From the NCBI GenBank assembly GCA_963921825.1, contig OY997591.1:22749515-22813514 (forward strand): DNA of 64,000 bases, in the 5' to 3' direction. Position numbers and translations under genes: made by a program. The DNA comes from Erodium maritimum. Lineage: Eukaryota > Streptophyta > Magnoliopsida > Geraniales > Geraniaceae. Below are positions 1 to 11,518 of this stretch, one piece after another (the stretch's first letter is position 1; the number at the start of each line of letters is the position of its first letter). The notes below the pieces were generated by a model. That model searched no databases. It was given only the letters and a program-made list of their open reading frames with translations, and was not told the DNA's origin.

Positions 1-2974
1 TAGCTGCATATCTTTCAGATGGTTGTTTGTGTGTCGTAGAGCTTCCTGCAATTGATACTTGGGATGAACTTGAGGGTAAAGTATTCAATGTTGAATCTTG
101 CAGTTCCGAGACAGGCTTTGGGTCATTAATACATCTGATATGGTTGGACTCTCATACACTTCTTGGTGTTTCAAATTGTGGAGATAATCATTCTCAAGGT
201 TCATCCAGCAAGGATGGGCTTCTTGGTTTTTGTTTACAGGAAATTGAACTTTTGTGTTCTGAGGATCATGTCCCAGGCTCAGTGACATGCTCAGGTTGGC
301 ATGCAAAAGCTTCCAATCAAGTACCTCTAGAGGATGTGACCGTTGGAATTGTTTCTAATCCTGCTAAAAGATTGTCAGCATTTGTTCAGTTTGATGGAGG
401 TAAGGTCATTGAGTATACATCAAAATTAGGCATGGTCGGAAGGGATACAAATCATGATGTGTTAGGTTTTTCATCTTCTTGTCCCTGGATGAATGTGGCC
501 CAGGTTTGTGACAAAGGGCAATTGAAACCATTAGTTTTCGGACTTGATGACATTGGCCGGCTGCATGTTAGTGGGAGGGTACTATGCAATAGCTGCAGCA
601 GTTTCTCATTTTACTCTAATTTGGCGGATCAAGTGATCACACATTTGATTCTTGCTACTAAACAGGACTTGCTCTGTATTGTTGACATCAGTGATATATT
701 GTATGGAGATTTGGAGACAAAATATGAGAACTTCGCCCCTGTTACTAACAGAAGAAAAGAAGAGAATAAGAACTTTATTAATATATGGGAAAGGGGTGCT
801 AAAGTTGTGGGTGTCGTGCATGGAGATGAAGCTGCTGTCATATTACAAACAACCAGAGGAAATCTAGAATGTATTTACCCAAGAAAACTAGTCATAGCTT
901 CAATTATCAATGCTTTGGTCCAACGGCGCTTCAGAGATGCACTGCTCATGGTAAGACGCCAAAGGATTGATTTCAATATCATTGTTGACCACTGTGGCTG
1001 GCAAGCATTTGTTCAATCAGCACCCGAATTCGTCAAGCAGGTTAATAATCTGAGTTACATTACTGAGTTCATTTGTGCCATGAAGAATGTGAATATTGCA
1101 GAGACACTTTATAAGACATACCTATCCGTCCCATATCTGGCTGAAGCTCAAGATGTTGTGCAAGCAAGCGATCTCAAGGTCTGTGATGCTACTGACAAGG
1201 TTTCTTCGGTCTTGCTTGCCATAAGAAAGGCTCTTGAGGAACATGTATCAGAAATTCCTGCAAGAGAGCTTTGCATTTTGACTACTCTAGCTCGTAGTGA
1301 CCCCCCAGCTGTCGAAGAAGCTTTGGAGAGGATTAAAGTTATTCGTGAAAGGGAATTATTGGGTTCAGATCACTCCAGGCAAAACTCTTTCCCTTCTGCT
1401 GAGGAAGCTCTGAAGCATCTCTTGTGGTTATCTGATCCTGATGCTGTTTATGAAGCTGCTCTAGGTCTTTACGATTTGAACCTTGCTGCGATTGTGGCAT
1501 TGAACTCTCAGCGTGACCCCAAGGAATTTCTCCCCTTCCTTCAAGAATTGGAGCGAATGCCAGGTCTCTTAATGCGCTATAATATTGACCTTAGACTTCA
1601 TCGATATGAGAAAGCCCTCAAGCACATTGTTTCTGCAGGAGAGGCTCATTATGCAGACTGTATGAACCTCATGAAGAAGAACCCCCAACTTTTCCCTCTT
1701 GGAACCAAGCTTATCACTGATGTCGCCAAGAAGGGGCAAGTCTTTGAGGCTTGGGGAGATCATCTGAGCGATGAAAAATGTTTTGAGGATGCTGCTACAA
1801 CTTATTTGTGTTGCTCTAACTTGGAAAAGGCTTTGAAGGCATATCGTGCTTGTGGTAATTGGAGTGGAGTATTGACTGTTGCTGGTCTAATTAAACTAGG
1901 AAAAGATGAGACAACGCAACTGGCCAGTGAGCTTTGTGAAGAACTTCAAGCCCTTGGTAAACCAGGGGAAGCTGCCAAAATAGCTCTGGAGTATTGTGGT
2001 GACGTCAACAATGGTGTTAGTTTATTAATAAGTGCAAGGGACTGGGAAGAGGCTTTGAGGATTGCTTATATGCACCGAAGAGATGACTTAATCTCTGAAG
2101 TCAAGAACACGTCTTTGGAATGTGCAAGCATGCTGATTGGTGATTATGATGAAGGCTCAGAGAAAGTAGGTAAGTACTTGGCTCGCTACTTAGCAGTTCG
2201 TCAGAGAAGATTACTTCTTGTGGCAAAGATCCAGTCAGAAGAGCGATCAGTAAATGATCTTGATTTTGATACTGCTTCAGAGGCTAGCAGTAATTTCAGT
2301 GGAATGAGTGCTTACACCACAGGGTATGTTTTTTATGCTATTATTTGCCATGCCCTCCTTTCTTATCCCTTGCCCCATACCCATGAGCTCTGTTATTTCT
2401 TCACATATCTTCCTGTACTACTTTATCCTTCCCAGAATTATCTATTGATGAACCTCAAGTAGTTGCTAATTTCGTAAACAGGACAAGGAGGAGCTCTGCT
2501 GCTTCCTTGAGCACGAGTGCAGGAAGCAAAGCAAGAGCCACAAGGCGCCAGAAGAAAAGTGGGAAAATCCGTCCAAACAGGTATTTTGGTTATTCAAATT
2601 TTGCTTCCTCTTGCTCTACAGTCTCTGTGTGCTACTAACACTTGTTGAAACTACCGTTTAGCCCTGATGAGGAGATGGCTCTAGTGGATCATCTGAAGGC
2701 CATGGCTCCAACTGCAGGAGCAAAGCGTGAGCTTAAATCTTTATTGGTTTGCCTTGTGATGCTCGGTGATGAAGAAATGGCAAGGAAATTGCAACGTGCA
2801 GGAGAAAACTTCCAACTATCCCAAATGGCAGCAGTGAAACTAGTAGAAGATACAATGTCCAGTGATAGCATCAATGAGCAGGCACATACTTTGGGAAATT
2901 ACATACAGAAAGTGAGAAATGAACTGGAGGACTCCGAGGATTTCTTTTGGCGGTCCAAAATATTCACTCCTTGA
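1..2974 (+). CDS. ELP1: Elongator complex protein 1 (ELP1/ELO2), 3' part of the gene
   Basis: This is the C-terminal ~910 residues of the Elongator scaffold subunit, the IKI3 family, normally ~1300 residues. Elongator acts with ELP3 on wobble-uridine tRNA modification and in transcription elongation. The reading frame is open to the window edge (AAYLSDGCL just before base 30), so the start lies upstream. Exons read 1-2323, 2482-2580 and 2662-2974. The introns (158 and 81 nt) have GT/AG borders, and splicing gives an uninterrupted frame ending at TGA 2972-2974. The first exon holds the end of the second beta-propeller and the long alpha-solenoid (for example ERMPGLLMRYNIDLRLHRYEKAL). The small middle exon encodes a Ser/Arg/Lys-rich segment (KARATRRQKKSGKIR), matching the basic, phosphorylated tRNA-binding patch known in yeast Elp1. 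The last exon encodes the conserved C-terminal dimerisation helices starting SPDEEMALVDHL. No disabling change is visible. Family identity is from recognised motifs, not a search. Confidence 0.93.
2324..2481 (+). other. ELP1: ELP1 intron
   Basis: GT at 2324-2325 and AG at 2480-2481 join phase-2 codons (GG|G) to give ...AYTTG-TRRSSAASL. Reading through the intron instead adds an unrelated hydrophobic tail and a stop. Confidence 0.85.
2581..2661 (+). other. ELP1: ELP1 intron
   Basis: GT at 2581-2582 and AG at 2660-2661 join AG|C, giving ...GKIRPN-SPDEEMAL. The reading frame continues into the conserved ELP1 C-terminus. Confidence 0.85.
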
Positions 2975-3620
2975 ATGGGTATGCATGATAAACTCAGGTT
3001 CCTGAGTATAGTATAACTGGATAATAGAACATATGTTATTGATGATTTATTTGTTTTTTGTTGTTGATATCGTCAATTACTGTGTAGGCTGGCCATTAAC
3101 TGTTTGAAAAGTGAAGCAGCATTTAGAAGAGAAAGAAAAGAGGAAGCATTATTCAGGCCAGCAATACTAACTATCTGCTTGGTGCTTTTCATTTTACAAT
3201 TATAATCAGCTGCTTGGGCTTGAGCTTATTTCGACCAAAGAGTCAGCCGCGACTCGGAGAATTGTTCCATTTACGGGGATTAGCTTGATAGAAAAATAGT
3301 GATCTGGTAGGCTCTCTTGCTTTGAAGTAATGGATTTTTTTTTGTACCCTAAGCAAGCTCATCTTTGATTGCTGTGATTATGTGAGCAGTACTATGTCCT
3401 TATATGACGAAAAAGGGTGCAACCGTATCTACTTTTTACGGTTAACAATGTATTTTTATTGAAGGACGAGCTTTTCGGAAGGGAAGGGAACCGTCCAAAA
3501 CATCGGGTTGAAACAAAATATGCAAAATAACAAGCTAAAAAATGAGAGTAAATTGATAAATTCACCCTGAGAAAGTAAGAAGAAGAAACCCAAGTAGAAC
3601 CCAAGTAGAACCAGAGAGTC
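2975..3620 (+). other. ELP1 3' UTR and downstream spacer
   Basis: Non-coding, AT-rich sequence follows the ELP1 stop. A short putative intron-like piece (GT...TGTAG around 2977-3089) may lie in the 3' UTR. No other gene is visible. Confidence 0.4.
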
Positions 3621-3639
3621 AAAGAACGAGATGTTTACT

Positions 3640-3900
3640 TATTTTTCATTTTATACTACTTAACTAAAAAAATTCGTTTATGATACTTTGATATGTTTGA
3701 TTTTTCCCTTTACCCACGCTTTGAGATTTTTATATTTTATTTTACCCTACCTTAATATGATTAATTTTCGTTAAAAAAAAATAGTAGCGAAAAAGAGTAG
3801 AGTAAAAAAAAAAAACTTTTTAAGGTACCGTTAACGATTTTTGTAGCTCGGTAGAGTAAAATGAAAAAGGTGCAAAATTAAACAAGGTAGTTTTTCCTAC
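3640..3900. repeat. AT-rich inverted-repeat (MITE-like) sequence
   Basis: Left-hand phrases such as TTTTTCATTTTATACTAC and TTTACCC recur inverted to the right around GTAGAGTAAAATGAAAAAGG (3849-3868). Exact borders and a TSD could not be fixed. No coding potential. Confidence 0.3.
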
Positions 3901-4019
3901 AGTAATTTTTACTCATCATAACTTATAGCTTGTTAAAATGTTTAGAGATTTTTTTATTCTAGTAACTCATGGCATGTGTAACTTTTCTTTGTAGTCATGT
4001 TCTTATAAATACACAATAC

Positions 4020-4560
4020 AATCACTAAGAGCACTTGTTGTAGTCGTGTCGTCGTAGGGCCTGTAACGCGTCCTCGACGTAGGGGTTGTGCAGCACCGCT
4101 CGTTGCAGCGTGTCATCGTTGGATCCTGCAACGATGAGACGCGGCATTGCAGGCCCAACGGTTAATCACCATCCCAATGGTGATGCGACACGTGAATCGT
4201 CAGTTTTTTCAAATTTTCTAAAATTTGCTATATATACAATATCACTACTTCCCTTCAGTTCTATACCTCTTCTTGTTTACTCCTATTTTTTTCTACATAA
4301 ACATTCTTCCTCCCTCCAATGGCTGACCCCAAGAACTACGAAGCAATCCTCCAAAATATGTTGTTGAACGAGTTAACCATTGAAGAAGAAATAACCTCTT
4401 AAATCCGATCCTTAAGCTCGCTCATCGAACCCACATACTCTCGGCTACCGTTGCAATTCAACTACGAGCAAAATTCTCAATGGACGCCGTCGCAATTCAA
4501 CACCCCCCCCCCCCCCGGCGAAGCCATCGAGGGGTCGGGCAAAGATTGTTAGTCTTAGTC
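4020..4560 (+). repeat. Degenerate DNA-transposon-like fragment with a C14 tract
   Basis: A GC-rich leader has repeated CTGCAACG/CGTTGCAG phrases (4050-4160). It is followed by a short frame at 4319 encoding MADPKNYEAILQNMLLNEL, then a proline-rich stretch (PSQFNTPPPP) over a run of 14 C (4503-4516). The layout resembles 5' parts of PIF/Harbinger elements, but this is an impression, not an identification. Confidence 0.25.
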
Positions 4561-5460
4561 CCCGTGGTTCAATCATAAACATCCAAATGTATATATCAAC
4601 GTTAGCAATAAAAGTAAAACAGCTTTATGTATTGCTCATGTGTTGGAGTAATATATCGATGTGTGTTCTGATATATGCCCACCATGCAAACATAACCATA
4701 GATCGAGATAGATCACACACTCGATGGGTCCTTAGTCGACAAAGCTTCGCTTGAAGCGACTAGTATGAAAGATGGCTCTTCATGGCGTACTTCTGTTAGT
4801 CATTGGAATGAGATTCCGGAGTCTGATCATGGATATCAAGTGGGACAAAATATTGGACGACCCGATATGAATATGTGGCATAGATCAAGTCATGAACATA
4901 TTCATTGTCGTAGCTTGTCATGTATCATTAGTCCAAGGAGTCTTTGATTAATATGCAGTAAAGAACTGAGTTTGACCTGAACCCAACGTAAAATGAGATT
5001 TTACGTTGATCTATCGACATGCATAGACCTAAGGGTCACACCGAAGGATGAAACTCATTAACGCATTATGGAGAATGGCCAAAAGGGAAGTTGTCTCGAG
5101 ACATGACCAAAACTGGGTTTTGGGTCATATGTCTGTAAGTATTTAGGACATTGCGGATTGAGACGAGGCTTGGAGTCTTGGGATTGATCGCGTCGGATAA
5201 TGTTGGACATATCCAGTATGAGAGGCGTGGAGGCGATGAACGCATCACGAGACCTTGTTGGGAATGAGCATAGGCCATCACCCGCGAGGCCCATGCCACC
5301 GAAGTCCCATGGAACTAATTAAATAAGTCTTGATTAATTAGTACTAAGTAAGCAAGATTAGATTAAGGTGTTGGTGATTCACCATCGACTTCCATCTAAT
5401 TTATATCATGTTTACCACCATACTTATCCTATTTGCACCATGCTTGTCTTATACTATTAA
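4561..5460. repeat. Unclassified intergenic, probably decayed LTR-retroelement sequence
   Basis: Only short spurious frames are present. Phrases such as GGCCAAAAGGGAAGT and CTCGAGACATGACC look like non-coding LTR/UTR material of plant retrotransposons. No terminal pair or PBS was found. Nothing functional is claimed. Confidence 0.25.
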
Positions 5461-5461
5461 T

Positions 5462-6686
5462 TCATATGTTGATGGATTTACTTGATTTTAAGTCATCTTT
5501 GTCAACATAATAAACACAAGACACAAAAATAATGGGCGTGTCCCAAGCATTAACGTCACTGACAGGACGATAAGAATCATTGAGACCTTGTAGAACAAAA
5601 TCAGTTAAATACTCTGGATGAACTGGAGATCCAATTGGCGTTAGTAGATCAGCAATTCCTTCAATTGAATGCATGAAATATGTGATCAAAAGTGATCCTT
5701 TTGTGGTGAATTTAAGTTTGGCCCGCAGTTGCTTAATGTGTCCACGAGATGGACGGGAAAAGATTGTGTTGAGCAAACTCCATACTTCATGGGAATAGCT
5801 TGTTTGTGTGACTAAGGATGCCACCAGTGTTGTCAAAGTGGTGAGAATGGCTTCATAGAGGAGACGATTTTGACATTTCCAAGAAACATATTCCGGACAC
5901 GGTACAATTTGTGGAGGACAGCGGAGGATGTTGTAGTTGCAACCGGTATAGGATGTGAACCATCAACAAATTTTAATAAATCATATCCCTCTAAGATGGT
6001 TTCTACCTGCAATTTTCATGTTAAATAATTTGAAGACGTGAGCTTGAGAACACTAGTAAAGGCAAGGTTGTAAAAAACGTTAGGCGCTAGTTGGGCGGGA
6101 AGGGGTACTAGGTGCTAGGCGAGGATTAATCAGATTATTATTTATTATATATTATCAAAATTTATATTATACTACATAAACAATATTAATAATATCGAAC
6201 ATTAAAGATAATAAAAACATAAATATTCTATTAAACTAAATGTATCATACAATTCTTAAAAGAATATCAATAAGTATGACTATCAGCTAGCATAATTTTA
6301 TGGTTTCACTTGGTTTGTAGAAGGTTATACAGTGTTTTTTTAAATACAAATCCGACCCGACGCCTGATCGACCCGCTCAATTAATCGGCCAGACGGTGAT
6401 TAATTGGTCGAATAGGGGATTAATCGGTCATATTCCACCCAAACGACTTGGAGCGTCCTAGGAGGATAAATCGGGTCGGCAGATCCCATTTCAGGCGGGG
6501 ATTTTTTTACAACATTGAGTAAAGGTAACATGGACAGTAGTGAGAGTATCCAAAGCCGTAGTTGTGTGAGGATCTGGTTTTGTATTGGTTTGGTACTGTG
6601 ATGCAAATGGTTTTGTGTAAGAGTGGAAAGAAAAAAAAATTACAGCAAAACCCGTAGAAGGATTTAAAGAGGCCTTGATACCATAA
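5462..6686 (-). pseudogene. Ty1/copia gag remnant (UBN2-type) with PBS, split by a MITE
   Basis: This is the capsid (gag) part of a copia retrotransposon on the minus strand. The best-kept block, ~5560-5836, reads VWSLLNTIFSRPSRGHIKQL, KGSLLITYFMHSIEGIADLL and FVLQGLNDSYR, the classic copia UBN2-gag pattern. The N-terminal part (GYDLLKFVDGSHPIP) continues at ~5840-6020 in shifted frames. It resumes beyond the MITE at 6526-6650. A primer-binding site (minus strand TATGGTATCAAGGCC, ~6671-6685) precedes the LTR. Frameshifts and the absence of protease, integrase and RT to the left make it non-functional. Confidence 0.7.
6063..6517. mobile_element. hAT-type MITE, 455 bp, with 8-bp TSD
   Basis: The termini are CAAGGTTGTAAAAAA on the left and the complement of CAATGTTGTAAAAAA on the right. 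They are flanked by the perfect 8-bp duplication AGTAAAGG (6055-6062 and 6518-6525). An 8-bp TSD with a CA-start TIR is diagnostic of the hAT superfamily. The interior is non-coding, with GGCGCTAG and CTAGGCG motifs. It sits inside the copia gag remnant and is therefore younger than it. Confidence 0.85.
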
Positions 6687-6908
6687 TGAACATGAGTATA
6701 ATTGTTTGCTTTCGACTTATGTTTTATTCATGTAATGATGCTGCTTATATATACACAATAGAGCCAACAGTATAAGAGAATTTAAAGGAAGTAGTTGCTA
6801 CAATATACCGAATTAGAGTAATAAGAGATTTAAGGATGACCAAAACTGTACAAGAGGATTTTAAGGATGACTAGGCACTGAGATCTTTTCAATAGTTCTA
6901 ACCTAACA
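6687..6908 (-). repeat. Copia LTR, 222 bp
   Basis: Read on the minus strand it starts TGTTAGGTTAG and ends CTCATGTTCA, immediately followed by ATTATGGTATCAAGGC (PBS). It is therefore the 5' LTR of the gag remnant to its left. A TATATATACACA box lies near 6749. The partner LTR was not found in the window. Confidence 0.65.
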
Positions 6909-7260
6909 AAAATGATCAGTATTGAAGCGCTATGACCTGTTCAAGTAATTAATTAACTGTTTTGTACACTATTTAGTCAATCTACAAGTAAAAATGGTAA
7001 TGAGCCATTTTTCTAAAAGATTATCTCTTGTCCTATCCTCCTGAAGGGATGGGGTTCCTTATGTATTATTAAAAAAAATTAAATTCTAAGTAGAAAAAAA
7101 ACACTAAGTTACCAATCCATGAGATGCATTATGAAAACATCATCAATTCCCGATATCCCTAAACTCGATAGACAAATAGACGAAAATATATGGATACACA
7201 AGCATATAATCGGATAAGAGCATATCCTCCGATCGATTTAACTCCACCAAATATTAAAAA
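6909..7260. other. AT-rich spacer
   Basis: Intergenic sequence with no gene, RNA or clear repeat structure seen. It ends in AAAAACCCTAG, just left of the next element. Confidence 0.4.
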
Positions 7261-8095
7261 CCCTAGTTGCGCCTCCCTTTTTCCTTCGTCCTTATTCTGC
7301 CGCCACCGGCCATGGTCATCGTCGGTGGTACCCCTCTTTCTCCCCTAATTTTTTCGATTTTCCCCTCCCCTTCCTGTTTCTCTTGCTCCGTCTTCGTCAG
7401 TGATCGGTTTGGCCCTCCTCTAGGGCTCGAGGTTGCCGTTGACTTCTACCATCCTCCATTATACCTATCCTACCAGTCGTTTCATGAGTTAGGGGAAAAT
7501 ATATGAAGATTGGTTTTCAGATCTACCCCCTTTTTGTCGCCGCTTCACCTCCCTTTCTCGGTGACCCTCTTCGACCTCCTACTGAGTTCTTCTGGTTTGG
7601 ATTCGTCTTAAGTTGTTTCTATCATACCCTTCTCTACCGGTGGATGATTAGAGAGATTAGACTCAAACTCTCCCTTAGGTTCACCGTTAAGTGTTGGCTC
7701 CGGTGGGCTTCCTTTTGGGAAGCTGGGCAATGTTTGGTGAAGTTTTTTTTCCCAGGTTCTAGTGGTTCTAGAGAAGCTCAGTTTTTCCTCTGGTCGTGTT
7801 TAGTCTCTGCCTGCTCGGATCTACTCCTCTCTCTGTCTTTTGGTGACAAGTTTGGGGTTGTCCGGGTCCGACTCTTCCTTTTCGTGTTGGCTATAGGGAG
7901 CGCTAGCTTAGTGCTCAGTCATCAACGGTGGCTCGTTCTGGGATTTGGTGGTAGCATCTTCCTTTCCCGGTAAGCTCTGCTTCCTCTTACTCTCTGTCTG
8001 GTTCTCTCCTCTCGTCTCTAACCTTGTGGTTGGGGACTCACCATGAGCCGGTATGGCTACCGTGTAGGTTTTTTTTTGGTCATGTGGACCTGGGT
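7261..8095 (+). repeat. Presumed 5' part of an ORF-less LINE derivative
   Basis: Pyrimidine-rich, GC-rich, gene-like sequence starts CGCCTCCCTTTTTCC and contains only open stretches without a recognisable protein. It is cut at 8095 by a gypsy LTR. A LINE 3' end with the TTGCTGATAAAAAA tail (13629-14029) lies on the far side of the insertions and could be its continuation. The linkage is inference; a transcribed host-gene fragment is the alternative. Confidence 0.35.
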
Positions 8096-11000
8096 TGTAA
8101 TAACCACTCCCGGTCAACGCCAGTCAAACCTGCGAAAAACAGGAAAATTTAAAAATTTTAAGACTGACACTAAAGTGAACCTAAAATGACCCCGAGCGTC
8201 ATACCGGACTTAAGTTGACCCCGTTATTGACCAAAGTGAGTTCCGGGGGACTCAGGGCAACTTTCTGATCAATTTGCGAAATGTTGACTTTTCGCTGGAA
8301 AAGTCAACCGAGCGATGTTTCGGTCCATTCGAGGACCGTTTTGGAACCAAAAAGCTTAGCCGTCGTCGCAGCGGTCTTATTTGAGCCGTTTCCTTGTAGC
8401 CCGTGAAGTTTCGTAATTTTTTGGAAAAAGTGCCCGTTCGGGGCCCGAAACGGCTGAATTTCGCGAATCTGATTGGAAAATATCTAAGAGATATTTTTCT
8501 AAAAGGTGGGACCCACTTGCCACATGTCGCATTTGTGGTGGTGTTAGGTATTTTGTTGAAAAGAGATAAAGATGAGAGGATGGGGTTTGGTTCGGCCATA
8601 TATGAGGAAAAGGGGGTTTTTGCAAAGTTAGTGTTTTTTTTGAAGAAGAGGCGGAATCAAAGCTCATCAAAGGCAAGAGCTTACACCTTTTCCAAGCTGA
8701 TTCTTCTTGGATGATTCTTTGCCAAATGATAAATAAATCATGAGGTAAGTGGCGGCATCTATTGGTCAGAGAGAGAGAATTTCTTTTTCATGTGTGTTTG
8801 GTCTTTGATGAATCAATAAACCATCATGGGTGAAGGTCGGCAGGAAGAGGAGGCAAAAAAGGGGAATTGATTCTGAGTGTATTCTTGGCTCATCATCCTT
8901 GTTATTGAATACACACGTGAGCTGGTTCTTAGGCAACATAATTGAGCATTAAAAGCTCCATATTGTTTGGCTTGATTTGAGTTATGGGAAGGAAACAACG
9001 GAGAAATTGTGGGTGTGGTGATTCTGAAGAGGCAATCAAGAAATGAGCGCTTGGTCGGTTGATTAGTGGGTGATTTTAGTACCAATTAAGAACATTGCAA
9101 AACTCAAGGTAAATTTCTCGATTCTATTATCGGTAACAAAAGATTAGATATTTTCCTTTTGTAGATTACCGTCTTGTATTGAGAAAGAGGGAGTTAGGGT
9201 TTGTTATTCGTGAGAATTCGGAAATTGTGTTTAGAAACTTTAAACGCTAATTAAATGACCCGGAAGTCGGAAATTGATTTCGTCGAGTGCCTAGGAACCC
9301 TTGAATTATTCTAAGACCGTAGAAACGAAAACGGGGGCTTTCGGAGCCCCGGAAGGCAATTAACAAAACTCGGGCAGATTCGCCATGTCGGGCGAATCGG
9401 GCCTTTACGAGTCCTTTATCGACAATGTCGAGTAATTGGGAAGTTTGGGAGTGATCGACATTGTCGGGGTTAAGTTTGGGTATCGAGTTTAATGGTTTTC
9501 GGTTTGTTCCTGCGAGTTGTTAAGTGACTTTAATTTGTGTTCCTTTAGATCGTGCCACGGACCGAGGCAAGGGAAAGCTGGGTGAGTGACTGAGATCATC
9601 ATCGGAGCTCGTGGTTGGCTTTTGGGAGAACACGCACGAGGTAGGGAAAAGTAGCCGGATCTCGGCCCTGACTGGGGAAAGTTAACAGTAGAATTGCATG
9701 TGACACCGGGGTGTCGTGGGTTGAGTAGTTTTATTTAAATATTAGAAAAGCATGATACGGGAATGTAGCGAATATTAGAAAAGCATGATACGGGATTGTA
9801 GCGTTTAAGATAAAAGCATGTGACACTTAGTAGTGTCGTAGGAACAGAGAACTTAGCGATAATTGAATTACTGGAGGCATATGACCATGCCCGGAGGTTG
9901 TTTGTGAAACTAGTGATCTTAGGACTGTTGGAGGCATCGAGTATGCCAGAGGTTGTTGTGCGTTATTATTGTTGAGTTTGGGTGGCCTTGAGATCCCGCG
10001 TTATTTATTGTTGAGTTTGGGTGGCCTTGAGAGCCCGCATTATTTATTGTTGAGTTTGGGTGGCCTTGAGAGCCCGCGTTATTTATTGTTGAGTTGGGTG
10101 GCCATGAGAGCCCGTATTTAATTGTTGGTGTCTTGGGTGGCCATGAGAGCCCGTGTATTTAAATTGGTGTCTTGGGTGGCCATGAGAGCCCGTATTTAAT
10201 TGTTGGTGTCCTGGGTGGCCATGAGAGCTCGTGTATTTAAATTGGTGTCTTGGGTGGCCATGAGAGCCCGTATTTAATTGTTGGTGTCTTGGGTGGCCAT
10301 GAGTGCCCGTGTCTTACTGTTGATGTTTTGGGGTGGCCGTGAGTGCCGTGGGGTTGTTGAACCCGAGTCTTGACCGTTGGTGTGTTTTGAGGTGGCAGTG
10401 AGTGCCGTGGGGTTGTTGAACCCGAGTCTTGACCGTTGGTGTGCCTTGATTGGCAGTGAGTGCCGTGGGGTTGTTGAACCCGAGTCTTGACCGTTGGTGT
10501 GTCTTGAGTGGCAGTGAGTGCCCGTGGGGTTGTTGAACCCGAGTCTTGACTGTTGAGGTGTCTTGAGTGGCCTTGAGTACCTGTGTGATTGAACTTGCCT
10601 GTGATTGTGATTGTGGTTACCTGAAGTTGTGAGTTCTAAAGGTCGACAGCCTGATCCGACTTAGTGTCGATGAATTGCGAGTTCTAAAGGTCGACAGCCT
10701 GATCCGACTTAATGTCGATGAATTGCGAGTTCTAAAGGTCGACAGCCTGATCCGACTTAGTGCCGATGAATTGCGAGTTCTAAAGGTCGACAGCCTGATC
10801 CGACTTAGTGTCGATGAATTGCGAGTTCTAACGGTCGACAGCCTGATCCGACTTAGTGTTGATGAATTGCGAGTTCGAAAGGTCGACAGCCTGATCCGAC
10901 TTCGTGTCGAGGAATTGCAATAGGTCGAACCCTGACCTGATTGAGATTGGTTACTGAGCAGCTGGTGTGCGATCCTTTGTGATCTTGTTTGGCGTTGTGT

Positions 11001-11502
11001 AGTCTTTCTGTCGTGTCCTTGGAGGAGGTCGTCGATAGTTGTGTCGGGTCGACATTACTTTATCGAGCGTTGAGTCTGTCAAGGAAAGTAACGGGTTGTG
11101 GGTCAGTTAGGTACTTGAGTTGGGGACTGTAGTCCGGGTGTTGGGTTTGGTTTTAGTGTTACTGGCTTTTCTGCTAATTATGCCGTAGTCAGTCTGTTAT
11201 CCGTGGTGGTGAGCGAACGCTCACCCCTAGCTGCTTTTCCTACAGGTACTGTTCGTGGAACGGACTAGGTGAGCTCTCGAAGCTTGTGGAGCTAGGAGCG
11301 GAGTCCGGGTTTTGTCTTTTGAGTCTAGTGACGGATACCGTGTACTTTTGTCCACTTGTTGGGATGTGTTTTAAACTGTAATTATTATTTTGTTGAACTA
11401 AATTGGCATTTTAAGTGATTTAATGAAAACAGGTTTCAAGTGTTTTTATGTTTTTAAAACGTTCGCGTCCCGAGTTCGATTTACTGAAATTGGGGCGTGA
11501 CA
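8096..11502 (+). repeat. Ty3/gypsy 5' LTR, 3.4 kb, with internal minisatellites
   Basis: It begins TGTAATAACCACTCCCGG and ends GGGGCGTGACA, followed at once by a tRNA-Met-type PBS, so it is a 5' LTR. Its start matches the solo LTR at 41094. It contains a W-box palindrome (8283-8308) and several tandem arrays: ~45-bp units with GGGTGGCC and GAGAGCCCG (9970-10320), GTTGTTGAACCCGAGTC units (10340-10560), and six 48-bp units (10631-10920). Its 3' partner is missing. Confidence 0.8.
10631..10920 (+). repeat. 48-bp minisatellite inside the LTR (6 copies)
   Basis: The unit starts GTTCTAAAGGTCGACAGCC and ends GATGAATTGCGA. The copies differ by single bases. Because 48 is a multiple of 3, the array is open in frame and encodes a 16-residue repeat (RVLKVDSLIRLSVDEL). 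It has no start context, signal or partner domain, so translation is unlikely. Confidence 0.85.
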
Positions 11503-11504
11503 GC

Positions 11505-11518
11505 TTGGTATCAGAGCT
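11505..11518 (+). promoter_or_regulatory. Retrotransposon primer-binding site (tRNA-iMet type)
   Basis: TTGGTATCAGAGCT lies two bases after the LTR end. It is complementary to the 3' end of initiator tRNA-Met, the usual plant gypsy/copia primer. Confidence 0.85.

Noticed and set aside
4765-4947. Small ORF (60 aa)
   Set aside because: No domain, no splice context, and it lies in decayed repeat sequence.
7267-7973. Two consecutive ORFs (79 and 156 aa) resembling a gene start
   Set aside because: Composition-driven hydrophobic frames in a pyrimidine-rich leader. No domain, and the sequence is interrupted by an LTR; treated as a LINE-derivative/UTR fragment.
10000-10560. CRISPR-like repeat array
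   Set aside because: Repeats are contiguous, variable LTR minisatellites without unique spacers, in a plant nuclear context.
10675-10923. An 82-residue ORF made of a 16-residue repeat
   Set aside because: It is a by-product of a 48-bp minisatellite in an LTR. It has no start context or conserved domain, and the other LTRs have unrelated arrays there.
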